Shown here: positions 1-10,885 of the stretch, one piece after another
How the letters are laid out: each line of letters begins with the position of its first letter
Numbering within the stretch: the first letter of the stretch is position 1
From: Bacteroidota bacterium
GTDB taxonomy: Bacteria; Bacteroidota; Bacteroidia; Bacteroidales; M50B96
Assembly (NCBI GenBank): GCA_024762835.1
Contig: JANTGP010000012.1
Coordinates: 1-35,520 of the forward strand
Reading direction: 5' to 3'
Length of the DNA: 35,520 bases
Notes under the pieces: model-generated
The model's input: only the letters and a program-made list of their open reading frames with translations
Databases searched by the model: none
Told to the model about the DNA's origin: nothing
Translations under genes and position numbers: made by a program

Positions 1-30
1 TTTAATTTCGATTATTATAAATTTTACTAT

Positions 31-3000
31 TTATTCAACACATAATTGTTTCACAATTTCATATTCCGGAGTCTTCATTTTATAATAATAAATACCTGCC
101 GGAACATCTTTATCAGGTACAAGTAATTCATGATAACCCCCTGAGAAGCTTTTATTTATTAAAATGTTAACTTCTTCACCTAAAGAGTTATAAAGTATTA
201 TCGACACATCAGAACTCTCAGGCAAATAAAAACCTATCGTAGTGTTACCACTAAACGGATTTGGATAATTCTGATATAATTTTGCCTTATTATTTTCACT
301 TGTCTTTACTGTTCCAACAATACTATAAGTATCACTAATATAAAAATCATAACCTTCAATCATCTTAAATATTGAAATATCACTAATATTTCCGGTATTT
401 TTGCTCCAAAGTTTTAACCTAAATTTCTCTAAGTCAACGAGCCCATCCTTTATATCAGAATATGTATCATTCCCCCATATTGTGATAAAAGTATTGGAAT
501 TTTCAAAGACAGATGCACCTACAAGTATGTTCTCACTAGAATAAACGGCAATTTCATCACCCATTTTAGGAGTATTATCCCATGCATCTTTAGGGATTAC
601 CAAAATCATATTCTTACCGGTATTAATAATATCAGTATAATGAACCGGCTTTACTTTCACACTTTTGCTTGTAGGACTAATTCCATTTGCATCATAAAAC
701 AAAACTGATGTTGTGCTTAAAAGTATTTGATAACCTTTGCCCGGTTGCATATTGCCAATGTTATTAAACCCAAATGCAGGCCAGTAAACATAACCATCAC
801 CATCTTTCATCATAATTATATTGCTTGCGATGCTATTAACAGCTAATGCAACTTCCATTGGATTGGTTCGCAAATATCCTAACAAACTCCATCCAACAGG
901 AATAACAATACCGGTAGTATCCGGCATTACCTGGTCACCTATAATCTCAACAGAATCACTATTCAACATCGAAACCTGATATCCTTCACCAATCGCCATA
1001 TCGCCAATTGAGTTAACACCCCAAAATGGCCAATATACACTTCCACTTCCATTTTTCACTAATAATACATTGCTAACAACCGGATTAAAAACACTTTCGA
1101 GTGACGGGTCAATAGGTGAAATAAATGTTGAAATTATACTCCAACCTGAATTTAAAGCAATTGTTTGTGAAGAAAATTCTACAGTAACAACAATTGTATC
1201 AATTGCAGAACATTGGTTGTCATCTGTCACCTCAACCCAAATAATGTTATCGCCAGATGGCAATGAATCTGAGAATACAGGATATACTTGTGAGTTTAGT
1301 CCGTTAGACCATAAAAATGATGTAAATCCAACTCCGGCATCAAGAATAATAACAGTATCGTCAATTGTAATATCTGGTCCTAAATCTACATAAGGTAGCG
1401 AGAACATAGTAACATTGATTTGATCTTCGGCTGTACAGCCAAACTGGTTACTTACTGTTAAAGAATATGTATCCGGAACAGATATATCTAATAATTGGTT
1501 TGTTGAACCGTTTGACCAAAGATATGAAAAATATTGTCCGGGATCTATTGTGATATATGAAGTTTCACAAAATCCGGTATCAGCACCAAGATTTAATTCA
1601 ACCTCATGGAATGTTACAATTATTTCATCATCATTAACACATCCATCTGTAGATGTAACTGTAACACTGTATAAGCCCGACTGGGTTGTTTCATGTGTAG
1701 ATAAAGTTGTTCCATCATTCCAAAAGTATGTATCTCCTATTCCAGCATCTAAAATTAATGTATCTCCTACACATAAATTTTGGTCTTGTCCTAATTCCAC
1801 ATTAGGAAGTGGATTAAAAACAATATTTACATCGCTGGAAGATTCACATCCATTTTGAGAAGTTATAGTAACAGAATACAGTCCACTTGTATTTACCGTA
1901 ATTGTTGAATCAGTTTCTCCTGTATTCCATTCATAAATAAAATCAGGACCAGCATGTAAAATAATCGTTTGACCATCACATTCAAATTGGTCGGGGCCTA
2001 AATCGACAGGAGTAGTTTGATTTACAATAACCATTTGAGTATCGGAACCAACACATGTTCCATCAGTATAAGTATAAACTAAAGAAAAGTTTCCAGGCCC
2101 GGCTATGGAAGGATCAAATACATTTCCTATCATTCCCTGTCCTGAAAATACTCCGCCAGCAGGATTTCCTGTTAAAGTGATAGGTGAATCTCCGGTACAT
2201 ACATAAACGGTTCCGCCAACAACAAAACTAGTGCTTTGAGAATATACGGGTTGTTGTTGTTGAGGAATATCATAAGTTTGAATTCCTGTTCCTGTTCCAA
2301 AGTCCGGTGTAATATTATACCAGCTATTATGCCAACCATCTCCATATACATCATGAGCTATAAAAGTATAACTTCCAAAAGGGAGATTAATATAATCGTT
2401 ATAAGAATAGCCATTTGATGTTCCGGCAGGTGAACTTAACATAACAACACCATTATCAGATACAATTTCCCATGATTGTTCCCAATACCAAGGCGAATCG
2501 TAAAAGACTTCAACCATTACAGGAACATTTACAGGTCCTGTATAAAGGCCTGAAAAACTAACATCAGTTCCTGTAACAGATACTGTTTCTGTTACCGCAT
2601 TATAGCAACCGGTATTTGCGTCATAATGTGTATACATAATATCATGCAATCCCGGTCCTGCTTCAAATGGGTCAAATGTGTTACCTGAAACCCCATCACC
2701 ACTATAGGTTCCACCGGAAGGGTCACCGGTTAATAAGACAGGGCTGTCGTATAAACAATATGCGGAATCTAAGCCCAAAATAAATACCGGCGAGGGTGTC
2801 ATATGTTCAACCACAAATACCATGGTATCGTTAGTTGGGTTATTATCTCCTGCAAAAGAAACTGCTAAAGTTACCTGATATTGACCTATGTTTGAAAAAT
2901 CTACAGTTTGAGGAAATGAGTAGTCCAATATTCCTCCGGAAGGAATAGTTGTTAAGACATTGTCTAATACAAATGGACCTCCGTCGATACTGTATGAAAT

Positions 3001-5193
3001 ATCATAGTTTGAAATATCAAATCCCCCATTATTCTGAACTTGTGCAATTATCGTTTCTGATGATGATAAAGAACAATTAGATTCAGGTGAAGCCAAATTT
3101 ACTATTCCGGCATCCGGTAGTGGAATTTCTTGAATCAAAATATTATCAATCAAAGATACATTTCCGGGAGGAAATGCATATGAACTATACTTATTTGAAG
3201 CCTCAAGGGTTACAACAAACTGTGTTCCTGCAAAAAAAGACAAGTCAAATCTGTGTGTAACAAAAGTATCATTTTCTGCAGTTATAGGATGAAAATCCAT
3301 AATGCCATTATCATCAGGAATTTGTAATCCATCAACAAGAACTCTAAACCAAGTATATTTAGGTCCTGTTCTGTAATACTGTTTTAAATCAAGAAACATT
3401 TCGACAGTTGACAATGAGCTTGCATCAACTGTGCATGTATATGCAGATGACTTATAAGCATAATTTGTATTCCATGCATTAAATGGGCTTGTATTTGTTG
3501 AACCTCCAATCCAGCCAACATAATTAGTTGTTCCTCCTTCCAATTTAATTGCATAATTTAAATTGCTATTATTAAAACTGGCACTGGAGTTAAATTCATT
3601 TTCTAACTTGAAATAATCTGAATTTCCGGTTTCAAAATTCTCATAAAACGGAAAAGTGTTTATTGTATTTAAATTTTTAACAATAACATTACCCAATAAA
3701 TTATTTGTAGAAACGACATCGCCAGAATTAATCAATAAAGCCTGACATGTATATTCTCCAAGATTTGAAAAATCAGCAGAAGAAGAAAAGGTATATTCTA
3801 AAGTATCGCCGGGTAACAAGTTTTGGTTTACAGGCTCCATTTGATACGAAGGCGTACCCGTAATTGAATAGGCTAGGGTAAAATTGTTGATATTAACAGA
3901 ACCGGTATTCTTTACCTGAATTGTTATATTTTCATTTGAACTTAGATTACAACCGGATTCTGAAGGATACACCCAATCAATTATTGCAAGATCGTTGCCA
4001 GGGTTTAGGGCAACAGTAACATTATCAACATATAAATTATATCCGGATTCTGTACTCCCAATAAATTTTACATAAATGATATTGTTTGCAAAGTCGGTAA
4101 TATCAACTTCTTCGCTAACATATGAACCTGGTGATGAATAAGTTGCTCCGTCATAAGAATTTAAATAGATACCTGTTTTATTCCAAACAGGAGTCCATGA
4201 TTGTCCGAAATCTGTAGAAATCAAAACCTGTAATTCATCATTTAATGAGTACTGATCAATTCCACTTGACCAATCAAAGCTAAGTGTTGCAGGAGCTGTA
4301 ACATTTAAAGGAGGTGAAATCATTTCGGCTGTATCTGAATTCCAATAAAAGAAATTACAATAAGCTGCTGTATTTGCATATGAAAGCCAACTCTCTGTTC
4401 CATCAAAACTCCAACCTGCTGGTGGCCAAACAGAAAATGTTTCTTCCCATGGATAAGAGCTAATACTTGCATAAGAAATAACATCAGTATAAACAGTATC
4501 ATTTGCATGCATTACATCAAGGGACGCGGAAACAACAGCAATACAGTTGTATGTTCCAGGAGATGATAAATTAGCTGTTTGAGAAAAAATAAATTCTATT
4601 GTATCACCAGGATTTAAGCTATTACCAAAAGGTTCTTGAACAAAACTAGTACCTCCATCAATAGAGTAAAACAAATTAAAACCTGTTAATACTGTTTGTC
4701 CATAGTTTCTAATAATTATTCCAATATTTTCAGAATTTGTTAACCCTGGCGAAGAGCTGGGAAAATCCCAACTAACTATCCCCATATCTACATCTGCTGA
4801 AGAAAAAACTGTAAAATCAACTTCATATAAATTGCCAATTGCAAATGAGTCAATAAGACCTGTACCAATCCCCACAGAAGGAACTACTTGAAACCAACCA
4901 CTATCAATAGGCCAACCATCTCCATACGAATCGTAAGCCTTAAATGAATATTCGCCGGGAATAAAATTTATTGTTTGATTATATGAAAAATAAGAAACAG
5001 ATCCGGATGGTCCAGGTCCTCCGGATAAAACAATGCTATTATCAAGTTTATTGATTATTTCCCAAGAGCATTCGTTGGCATCATTTGCACCATAATGCAC
5101 CTGAACCAATACAGGTTCCTGTGAAAAAGCATAAGATACTAAAGAAAAAAATACTGCCAAACCCACAGTAAACTTGTGTAATTTTCTCATCAT
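31..5193 (-). CDS. T9SS-secreted multidomain (adhesin-like) protein
   Basis: Large secreted surface or extracellular protein of ~1,720 residues; exact function not recognised. The start is placed at a tandem ATG-ATG (5193/5190), because the upstream in-frame codon is only GTG and the ATG opens directly into a signal peptide (MRKLHKF, a hydrophobic stretch, then A-F-S-Q). Domains, approximate residues from this ATG: a 'YGDGW' beta-module (25-115); a CARDB-like Ig domain (135-235); a MAM/cleaved-adhesin-like jelly roll (245-395); a second CARDB-like domain (400-505); a second jelly-roll-like region (510-690); a third CARDB-like domain (692-795); gliding-protein-like repeats with 'TGDPSGG'/'TGNPAGG' and 'DLGPDQ' signatures, interrupted by a second YGDGW module (890-970); and a C-terminal sorting domain with YQNYPNPF over the last ~85 residues. 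The sorting domain implies export through the T9SS and cell-surface attachment or release. There is no catalytic motif I can identify. It stands alone after uvrC; its own promoter was not identified. Confidence 0.85.
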   Translation of the reverse strand: MMRKLHKFTVGLAVFFSLVSYAFSQEPVLVQVHYGANDANECSWEIINKLDNSIVLSGGPGPSGSVSYFSYNQTINFIPGEYSFKAYDSYGDGWPIDSGWFQVVPSVGIGTGLIDSFAIGNLYEVDFTVFSSADVDMGIVSWDFPSSSPGLTNSENIGIIIRNYGQTVLTGFNLFYSIDGGTSFVQEPFGNSLNPGDTIEFIFSQTANLSSPGTYNCIAVVSASLDVMHANDTVYTDVISYASISSYPWEETFSVWPPAGWSFDGTESWLSYANTAAYCNFFYWNSDTAEMISPPLNVTAPATLSFDWSSGIDQYSLNDELQVLISTDFGQSWTPVWNKTGIYLNSYDGATYSSPGSYVSEEVDITDFANNIIYVKFIGSTESGYNLYVDNVTVALNPGNDLAIIDWVYPSESGCNLSSNENITIQVKNTGSVNINNFTLAYSITGTPSYQMEPVNQNLLPGDTLEYTFSSSADFSNLGEYTCQALLINSGDVVSTNNLLGNVIVKNLNTINTFPFYENFETGNSDYFKLENEFNSSASFNNSNLNYAIKLEGGTTNYVGWIGGSTNTSPFNAWNTNYAYKSSAYTCTVDASSLSTVEMFLDLKQYYRTGPKYTWFRVLVDGLQIPDDNGIMDFHPITAENDTFVTHRFDLSFFAGTQFVVTLEASNKYSSYAFPPGNVSLIDNILIQEIPLPDAGIVNLASPESNCSLSSSETIIAQVQNNGGFDISNYDISYSIDGGPFVLDNVLTTIPSGGILDYSFPQTVDFSNIGQYQVTLAVSFAGDNNPTNDTMVFVVEHMTPSPVFILGLDSAYCLYDSPVLLTGDPSGGTYSGDGVSGNTFDPFEAGPGLHDIMYTHYDANTGCYNAVTETVSVTGTDVSFSGLYTGPVNVPVMVEVFYDSPWYWEQSWEIVSDNGVVMLSSPAGTSNGYSYNDYINLPFGSYTFIAHDVYGDGWHNSWYNITPDFGTGTGIQTYDIPQQQQPVYSQSTSFVVGGTVYVCTGDSPITLTGNPAGGVFSGQGMIGNVFDPSIAGPGNFSLVYTYTDGTCVGSDTQMVIVNQTTPVDLGPDQFECDGQTIILHAGPDFIYEWNTGETDSTITVNTSGLYSVTITSQNGCESSSDVNIVFNPLPNVELGQDQNLCVGDTLILDAGIGDTYFWNDGTTLSTHETTQSGLYSVTVTSTDGCVNDDEIIVTFHEVELNLGADTGFCETSYITIDPGQYFSYLWSNGSTNQLLDISVPDTYSLTVSNQFGCTAEDQINVTMFSLPYVDLGPDITIDDTVIILDAGVGFTSFLWSNGLNSQVYPVFSDSLPSGDNIIWVEVTDDNQCSAIDTIVVTVEFSSQTIALNSGWSIISTFISPIDPSLESVFNPVVSNVLLVKNGSGSVYWPFWGVNSIGDMAIGEGYQVSMLNSDSVEIIGDQVMPDTTGIVIPVGWSLLGYLRTNPMEVALAVNSIASNIIMMKDGDGYVYWPAFGFNNIGNMQPGKGYQILLSTTSVLFYDANGISPTSKSVKVKPVHYTDIINTGKNMILVIPKDAWDNTPKMGDEIAVYSSENILVGASVFENSNTFITIWGNDTYSDIKDGLVDLEKFRLKLWSKNTGNISDISIFKMIEGYDFYISDTYSIVGTVKTSENNKAKLYQNYPNPFSGNTTIGFYLPESSDVSIILYNSLGEEVNILINKSFSGGYHELLVPDKDVPAGIYYYKMKTPEYEIVKQLCVE

Positions 5194-5397
5194 AAGCAAA
5201 ATATTATTTATAACAACCACTCTTACAGAGTTTTGTAAAATCTTAAGGATTCCCCTGTAATTAAGCAGTAAATATATAGAAGAATATAGGATTTACCAAA
5301 TATTTACCAAGTCAAATATGGACGTTAAATATCGGGGATAAAATATTGGCTTTAGTAAATTGATTTAACAAAGGTTGAAACGATAAAAATATTAATC

Positions 5398-7218
5398 CTA
5401 TTTTTCTCTATTAAAGAAACTTACAATTTTTTGAGCTTTATCTTTTCCTATTTGAGACGACAATTCTTTTAGAGATAATTCTTTTATTTTTTCTAATGAT
5501 TTATATTTGTCAAAGAGTTTGATTTTTGTTTTTTCCCCGATTCCCTTTATCTCATCTAATTCTGACTTAATAAACTCATTACTACGTTTTACACGATGAA
5601 AACTAATAGCAAAACGATGAGCTTCGTTCCTCAGATGTTGAATTATTTTTAATGATTCTGAATTTTTATCTAAATAAAGGGGTATAGAATCATTTGGGAA
5701 ATATATTTCCTCTAATCGTTTTGCGATTCCAATAATTGAAATTTTCTTTTCTAAATTAAGTATACTCAGTGCTTTATATGCAAAGCTTAATTGCCCTTTT
5801 CCCCCGTCAATAACAATAAGTTGAGGAAGAGATTTTTTTTCTTTTAACAATCGACTATATCTTCTATAAACAACTTCTTGCATAGAAGCAAAATCATTTG
5901 CTCCTTCAACTGTCTTAATGTTAAAATGGCGATAATCTTTTTTGCTTGGTAAAGTATTTTTAAAAACAACACACGAAGCAACCGGATTTGTTCCTTGAAT
6001 ATTGGAATTATCGAAACATTCGATATGAACAGGTAAATCAGAGATATGCAAATCTTTAGCCAAGGTGTTGAGTTTTCTTGTTGTTGAATTCTTCTTCTTA
6101 ATGCTATTATTATTCTTCTGAGATTCAAGCATATAGCACTTCGCATTTCTAGTAGATAAATCAATCAAATGCTTTTTTTCTCCTCGCTTGGGAACAGTAA
6201 TTTTAACTTCGTCAAGGCTATATTTAATCGGAAAAGGAAGAATAATTTCTTTCGGGTGAAGAGATAATTTTTGTTTTATTTCGATAATTGCAAAACTTAG
6301 AAGCTCTTCTTTTGATTCGGATAATAAACTCTTTAATTCGAGATTATAGGATTGAATTATTGAACCATTAGCAATCCTCAAGTAATTAACATAAGCAAAA
6401 TCATCTTTTTGTAAAAAAGAAAAAACATCAATATTGTTTAGTTTTATTGAAACTATCTGAGACTTACTTTTATAATTCTTTAATAATTCTAATTTTTCTT
6501 TAATCAGTTGTGCCTTCTCAAAATCATACTTTTCTGAGGCTTCAATCATAAGAATATTCAAGTATTCTATGACAGAACTTAGATTGCCCTTAAGAATTTT
6601 TTTGATCTCTATAATAGAAGCTAAATAATCACTTTCACTTTGTTGACCGACGCATGGAGCTAAACAATTGCCAATATGATACTCAAGGCATAGTTTATAC
6701 TTTCCGGTTTTAATATTTTCATTATTAAGATTATAGTTGCAAGTTCGTAATTTATATAAATGCTTTACGAGACCGAGTATCACCCTAACCATCTTAACAG
6801 AAGTATATGGTCCAAAATATTGTGAACCATCCCTTTGCGGATTTCTTGTTAAAAAAACACGAGGAAATGATTCATTCTTAACACAAATCCATGGAAAGGA
6901 TTTGTCATCTTTAAGTAAGATATTATAACGTGGCTTATACTTTTTAATCAGGCTGTTTTCTAATAATAAGGCATCTTGCTCAGACTCAACAATAATGTAT
7001 GTGATTTTAGATATTTTTTTTACTAAGAGCCGTGTCTTATTATTTGGCTGATTAAGAAGAAAATATGAAGAAACTCTTTTTTTTAAGTTTTTTGCTTTAC
7101 CAATATAAATTATCTTTTCATCTGTATCATAAAACTGATAAATACCCGGGTCATCCGGGAAACCGGAAATTAGTGATTTAAAGTACTCTGTCCTTTTATT
7201 TATTTGTTTATCTGCCAA
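5398..7218 (-). CDS. uvrC: UvrABC excinuclease subunit C
   Basis: Makes both incisions in nucleotide-excision repair, after UvrA/UvrB damage recognition, in the cytoplasm. At 606 residues it has the family's usual length and domain order. The GIY-YIG nuclease (GIY at 25-27, YIG at 38-40) makes the 3' cut. Next comes a four-cysteine cluster (C150, C167, C175, C179), as expected for the Fe-S site, and a UVR domain around 205-240 that binds UvrB. The RNase H-like nuclease carries CFDNSN (D403), DGGKGQL (D471) and NEAHRFA (H534) and makes the 5' cut. A helix-hairpin-helix tail lies at ~552-603. The only plausible start is TTG at 7218: an in-frame TAA precedes it directly and no ATG occurs before the GIY motif. 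It lies 34 bp after ade on the same strand, so co-transcription with ade is likely. Confidence 0.95.
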   Translation of the reverse strand: MADKQINKRTEYFKSLISGFPDDPGIYQFYDTDEKIIYIGKAKNLKKRVSSYFLLNQPNNKTRLLVKKISKITYIIVESEQDALLLENSLIKKYKPRYNILLKDDKSFPWICVKNESFPRVFLTRNPQRDGSQYFGPYTSVKMVRVILGLVKHLYKLRTCNYNLNNENIKTGKYKLCLEYHIGNCLAPCVGQQSESDYLASIIEIKKILKGNLSSVIEYLNILMIEASEKYDFEKAQLIKEKLELLKNYKSKSQIVSIKLNNIDVFSFLQKDDFAYVNYLRIANGSIIQSYNLELKSLLSESKEELLSFAIIEIKQKLSLHPKEIILPFPIKYSLDEVKITVPKRGEKKHLIDLSTRNAKCYMLESQKNNNSIKKKNSTTRKLNTLAKDLHISDLPVHIECFDNSNIQGTNPVASCVVFKNTLPSKKDYRHFNIKTVEGANDFASMQEVVYRRYSRLLKEKKSLPQLIVIDGGKGQLSFAYKALSILNLEKKISIIGIAKRLEEIYFPNDSIPLYLDKNSESLKIIQHLRNEAHRFAISFHRVKRSNEFIKSELDEIKGIGEKTKIKLFDKYKSLEKIKELSLKELSSQIGKDKAQKIVSFFNREK

Positions 7219-7252
7219 TTAAGTAGTATTAATAAATTTAGGAAAGGAAATA

Positions 7253-8890
7253 TTAATTTGATATTAATTCTGTCAACATAAACTTATTTCCATCAAAAAG
7301 TCCTTTATCGCCAAGTTTAAGTTCCGGAATAACCAAAAGAGCCATAAATGACAAAGTCATAAAAGGTGCATTTAATAACGAGCCATATTCTTGAGCGAAC
7401 TTTGTTAATTGCTTATACCTAGAAGAGACAAAATCTGAATCTTTGCTGCTCATTATTCCAGCAATATTAAGAGGCAATACATGTTGTTCCTTTTCACAAC
7501 AAGTAGCAATACCTCCCTCATTTTCAATAATTTGATTAATTGTGTTTAAAATGTCCTGATCATTTGTTCCAACAGAAATAATATTATGACTATCGTGGGC
7601 TATGCTACTTGCAATTGCGCCTTTTTTTAAACCAAAGCCCTTAATAAATCCAACCTGAGGTGCTTCATCTTTATATCTGTTAACCACAACAATTTTTAAT
7701 ATATCAGAATCTATATCCGGAATAATCTTTTTATCATTAACCGTTGCATCACATACAAGGCCCTTTGTAACTAACTCACCATCAAAAGCCTCAATTACAT
7801 TTATCTTATCTCCTATGTTTCCCTCAACATGAATATCTCTATCGGTTATTTTTGAACAATTAAAGTTGTTAAGCTTGGTTCTACTAGTGTAATTTATTAA
7901 CGACTTTCCATTCTTATAAACCGCTTTTCCATCGATAACAGTTTCAATAATTTTACACTCATCAAAATTATTTATAATAGCATAATCTGCTTTGTCACCA
8001 ACTTGCAAAAGACCTGAAGACAGTTTATAATGTTTTACAGGATTATATGTAACAGCTCTAAGCAGATTGAATAAATCCAGACCTTTATCCAGGCCTTTTC
8101 TAATTAACTTGTCAATATGGCCGGTAACCAAATCGTCAGGATGCAAATCGTCAGAACAAAGCATTACATTTTCGGGATATTCATCAATCAGTGAATAAAG
8201 AGCCTCAAAATTTTTAGCAGCACTCCCCTCTCTTATTTGAATCTTTACATTTTGCTTGATTTTCTCAATTGCTTCTTCCTTTGTAAAACACTCGTGGTCT
8301 GTAGATACTCCTGCATTAAAATATGCTTTTAAGTTATCACCCGAAATTCCAGGTGCATGTCCGTCAATGGGTTTATTTAATTCTTTAGCTATATTTATCT
8401 TTTCTAAAACCTCTTTATCCTTAAATATAACGCCGGGATAGTTCATCATTTCGCTTAAATATAATATATCCTTACGATTTAGCAGTTCCTTTATTTCGTC
8501 AATTCCCAAAACAGCTCCAGAGGTTTCGAATTGAGTTGCTGGAACGCATGATGGAGCACCAAAGTTAAATTTAAACGGAACTTTATTCCCATTTTCTATC
8601 ATAAACTTTACCCCATCAATTCCAAGAACATTTGCTATTTCGTGTGGGTCTGAAACCGTGGAAACAGTTCCAAACTTAACTGCAATTTTTGCAAATTCAC
8701 TTGGTATCATCATCGAGCTTTCGATATGGATATGCGAATCAATTAATCCCGGAATAATATAATTATTTTCTTTTACATGTTTTTCTGCAATGTCTGAAAT
8801 TACTCCGTTTTTAATTAATATCTCTCCTTTAAATATCTTTTTTCCAATTACGTCTACAATATTTCCTCTAACAGTATAAACATTTTCCAT
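7253..8890 (-). CDS. ade: Adenine deaminase
   Basis: Amidohydrolase that converts adenine to hypoxanthine and ammonia (purine salvage, EC 3.5.4.2) in the cytoplasm. At 545 residues with an ATG start it matches the length of the microbial Ade family. The metal-site signature PGLIDSHIHIESS opens the amidohydrolase barrel at ~47-59. Further conserved blocks are YLSEMMNYPGV (~145), DGHAPGISG (~177), AGVSTDHECF (~193) and the CSDDLHPDDL block (~245). The C-terminal adenine deaminase domain includes GLKKGAIASSIAHDSHN (~425). It follows mnmG by 51 bp; that gap contains the parS-like palindrome at 8906-8919, which therefore sits in the 5' region of this gene. The family is distinct from adenosine deaminase, and the full motif set makes the assignment firm. 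Confidence 0.93.
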   Translation of the reverse strand: MENVYTVRGNIVDVIGKKIFKGEILIKNGVISDIAEKHVKENNYIIPGLIDSHIHIESSMMIPSEFAKIAVKFGTVSTVSDPHEIANVLGIDGVKFMIENGNKVPFKFNFGAPSCVPATQFETSGAVLGIDEIKELLNRKDILYLSEMMNYPGVIFKDKEVLEKINIAKELNKPIDGHAPGISGDNLKAYFNAGVSTDHECFTKEEAIEKIKQNVKIQIREGSAAKNFEALYSLIDEYPENVMLCSDDLHPDDLVTGHIDKLIRKGLDKGLDLFNLLRAVTYNPVKHYKLSSGLLQVGDKADYAIINNFDECKIIETVIDGKAVYKNGKSLINYTSRTKLNNFNCSKITDRDIHVEGNIGDKINVIEAFDGELVTKGLVCDATVNDKKIIPDIDSDILKIVVVNRYKDEAPQVGFIKGFGLKKGAIASSIAHDSHNIISVGTNDQDILNTINQIIENEGGIATCCEKEQHVLPLNIAGIMSSKDSDFVSSRYKQLTKFAQEYGSLLNAPFMTLSFMALLVIPELKLGDKGLFDGNKFMLTELISN

Positions 8891-8905
8891 AACAATATAT
8901 TTAAA

Positions 8906-8919
8906 GTTCCACGTGGAAC
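8906..8919. promoter_or_regulatory. parS: parS-like ParB binding site (perfect 14-bp palindrome)
   Basis: GTTCCACGTGGAAC is a perfect palindrome in the 51-bp gap between mnmG and ade. It has the core CACGTG and the GTTNCACGTGNAAC pattern of the widely conserved chromosomal parS site bound by ParB; the 16-bp form here, AGTTCCACGTGGAACA, departs from the fully symmetric version at one flanking base. There is no T-tract, so it is not a terminator. In many bacteria mnmG (gidA) lies in the origin region where parS clusters. parAB are not in the window, so the role is inferred from the motif and position. Confidence 0.72.
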
Positions 8920-8941
8920 ATGTGATAAAACTATTTAGTTT

Positions 8942-10816
8942 TTATCTTCCTAAAAACACTAATAATACATTAATGTCAGAGGGCGAAACCCCGGATATTC
9001 TGGCGGCCTGACCAATTGTACTTGGCTTAATACGCGAAAGTTTTTGCTTAGCCTCTGTTGAAATAGAATGTATTTTAAGAAAATCGAAATCTGGATTTAT
9101 TTTTATATTTTCTAATCTTTTTAATTTATCAGCAATTTCTTTTTCTCTATTAATATAGCCGGAATACTTGATTGCTATTTCTGCGGCCTCAATAATCTCT
9201 TTATATCCTTTCCCAAGTTTAAGGCAAAGTTGATTCAACATATCAATCTCTTCCCTTAATGCATCAATAGACAGCTGTGGCCTTAAAATCAAATCAAAAA
9301 GTTTTGTCTTTTGCTTTAGTCCGGTTGTTCCGGCCTTTTCAAGGATATGATTAATTTGGTTAGGTTTTATACTTGTCTTTTTAAAATTTTCTATAATCTC
9401 GTTTACCGCTTTGTATTTTAATTTAACCTTTTCATATCTTTCTTTAGATGCCAATCCAAGAATAAATGATTTCTCGCTTAACCTAATATCTGCATTATCT
9501 TGTCGTAGCAAAATTCTATACTCTGCCCTACTTGTAAACATACGATAAGGTTCGTCAACACCCTTTGTAATTAAATCGTCAATTAGAACTCCTATATATG
9601 CTTCATCCCTTTTTAATATAAAATTGTTTTTGCCCGTACACCTTTGATTTGCATTAATTCCGGCAATCAAGCCCTGAGCTCCGGCCTCCTCATATCCGGT
9701 AGTACCATTAATTTGACCGGCAAAAAATAAATTTCCAATTTTTTTTGTTTCTAATGTGGCTTTCAATTGAGTTGGATCAAAATAATCATATTCAATAGCA
9801 TAACCAGGTCTAAACATTTTTACGTTTTCAAGACCTGAAATTTTTCTCAAAGCCTCTAATTGCACATCCCATGCGAGAGAAGAAGAAAATCCGTTTATAT
9901 AATATTCTATAGTATTTTCGCCTTCAGGTTCAAGAAATAATTGGTGCTTGTCTTTATCTGCAAAAGTGACAATTTTATCCTCTATACTAGGACAATAACG
10001 CGGTCCAATACTCTTAATAGTACCATTATATAAAGGTGAATCTTCAAATCCTAATTTCAATGTCTTATGAACAACAGTATTTGTATGCGCAATGAAACAA
10101 CTTCTTTGTCTTAACTTTCTATTATTAATATCTAAAAAAGAAAACTTTTCATTTCCGTCATCTCCTTTTTGTTCAATAAGTTTGCTGAAATCAATAGTAC
10201 GGCCATCCAGTCGAGCCGGAGTACCGGTCTTCATTCTGCCAACAACAAAACCTTCCTTTATTAACTGTTCTGATATACCAATTGAAGGAGGTTCGGAATC
10301 ACGTCCACCTTTAATTTTCTCTCTCCCAACATGCATTAAACCATTTAAGAAAGTACCATTTGTTAAAATAACTGTCTTTGATAAGATCTTAATTCCTTGT
10401 CTTGTAATTACACCTTTTACAACTGAATCTTCAATTACTAGTTCAACAACCATATCCTGCCAAAAATCAAGATTTGAAATATTTTCCAAAATATTTCTCC
10501 ATTCTTGCGAAAATAACCTTCTGTCGCATTGTGCTCTCGGGCTCCACATTGCCGGACCTTTAGATTTATTAAGCATTCGAAATTGTATAGAAGACTTATC
10601 AGCTACAATACCTGTATAGCCACCTATGGCATCTATCTCCCTAACTATCTGACCTTTAGCAATGCCACCAATGGCAGGATTACACGACATTTGAGCAATC
10701 TTTGTCAGGTCCATAGTTATAAGCATAACTTTTGACCCCATATTGGCAGCAGCTGCAGCAGCCTCACTACCAGCATGTCCTGCCCCAACAACTATAACAT
10801 CATAATATGGCAACAT
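8942..10816 (-). CDS. mnmG: tRNA uridine-5-carboxymethylaminomethyl modification enzyme MnmG (GidA)
   Basis: FAD-dependent enzyme that works with MnmE to install the (carboxymethyl)aminomethyl group at U34 of certain tRNAs. At 624 residues and with an ATG start it has the standard family length. An FAD-binding Rossmann motif, [19 protein letters not shown], opens the protein. It is followed by the family signatures [14 protein letters not shown] (~43-56), [13 protein letters not shown] (~197), [12 protein letters not shown] (~270) and [17 protein letters not shown] (~368). The C-terminal helical region for MnmE/tRNA contact ends in [16 protein letters not shown]. The gene lies 108 bp after ybeY, and that gap has a candidate -7 element. 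The next gene downstream is ade, across the parS-like site. mnmE is not present in the window. Confidence 0.97.
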   Translation of the reverse strand: MLPYYDVIVVGAGHAGSEAAAAAANMGSKVMLITMDLTKIAQMSCNPAIGGIAKGQIVREIDAIGGYTGIVADKSSIQFRMLNKSKGPAMWSPRAQCDRRLFSQEWRNILENISNLDFWQDMVVELVIEDSVVKGVITRQGIKILSKTVILTNGTFLNGLMHVGREKIKGGRDSEPPSIGISEQLIKEGFVVGRMKTGTPARLDGRTIDFSKLIEQKGDDGNEKFSFLDINNRKLRQRSCFIAHTNTVVHKTLKLGFEDSPLYNGTIKSIGPRYCPSIEDKIVTFADKDKHQLFLEPEGENTIEYYINGFSSSLAWDVQLEALRKISGLENVKMFRPGYAIEYDYFDPTQLKATLETKKIGNLFFAGQINGTTGYEEAGAQGLIAGINANQRCTGKNNFILKRDEAYIGVLIDDLITKGVDEPYRMFTSRAEYRILLRQDNADIRLSEKSFILGLASKERYEKVKLKYKAVNEIIENFKKTSIKPNQINHILEKAGTTGLKQKTKLFDLILRPQLSIDALREEIDMLNQLCLKLGKGYKEIIEAAEIAIKYSGYINREKEIADKLKRLENIKINPDFDFLKIHSISTEAKQKLSRIKPSTIGQAARISGVSPSDINVLLVFLGR

Positions 10817-10885
10817 AACACAAATTTTTGATTCATTTTAAACAGGCAAATTTTTAATATCTCAAATTTTTAATAATATTTATTG

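Noticed and set aside
1070-1858. Antisense frames of 107 and 102 codons inside the T9SS gene
   Set aside because: They are shadows of the low-complexity Ser/Thr/Gly-rich coding strand; no independent domain or start signal.
10092-10619. 175-codon antisense frame within mnmG
   Set aside because: Opposite strand of a highly conserved enzyme; sequence has no domain and is explained by codon bias in mnmG.
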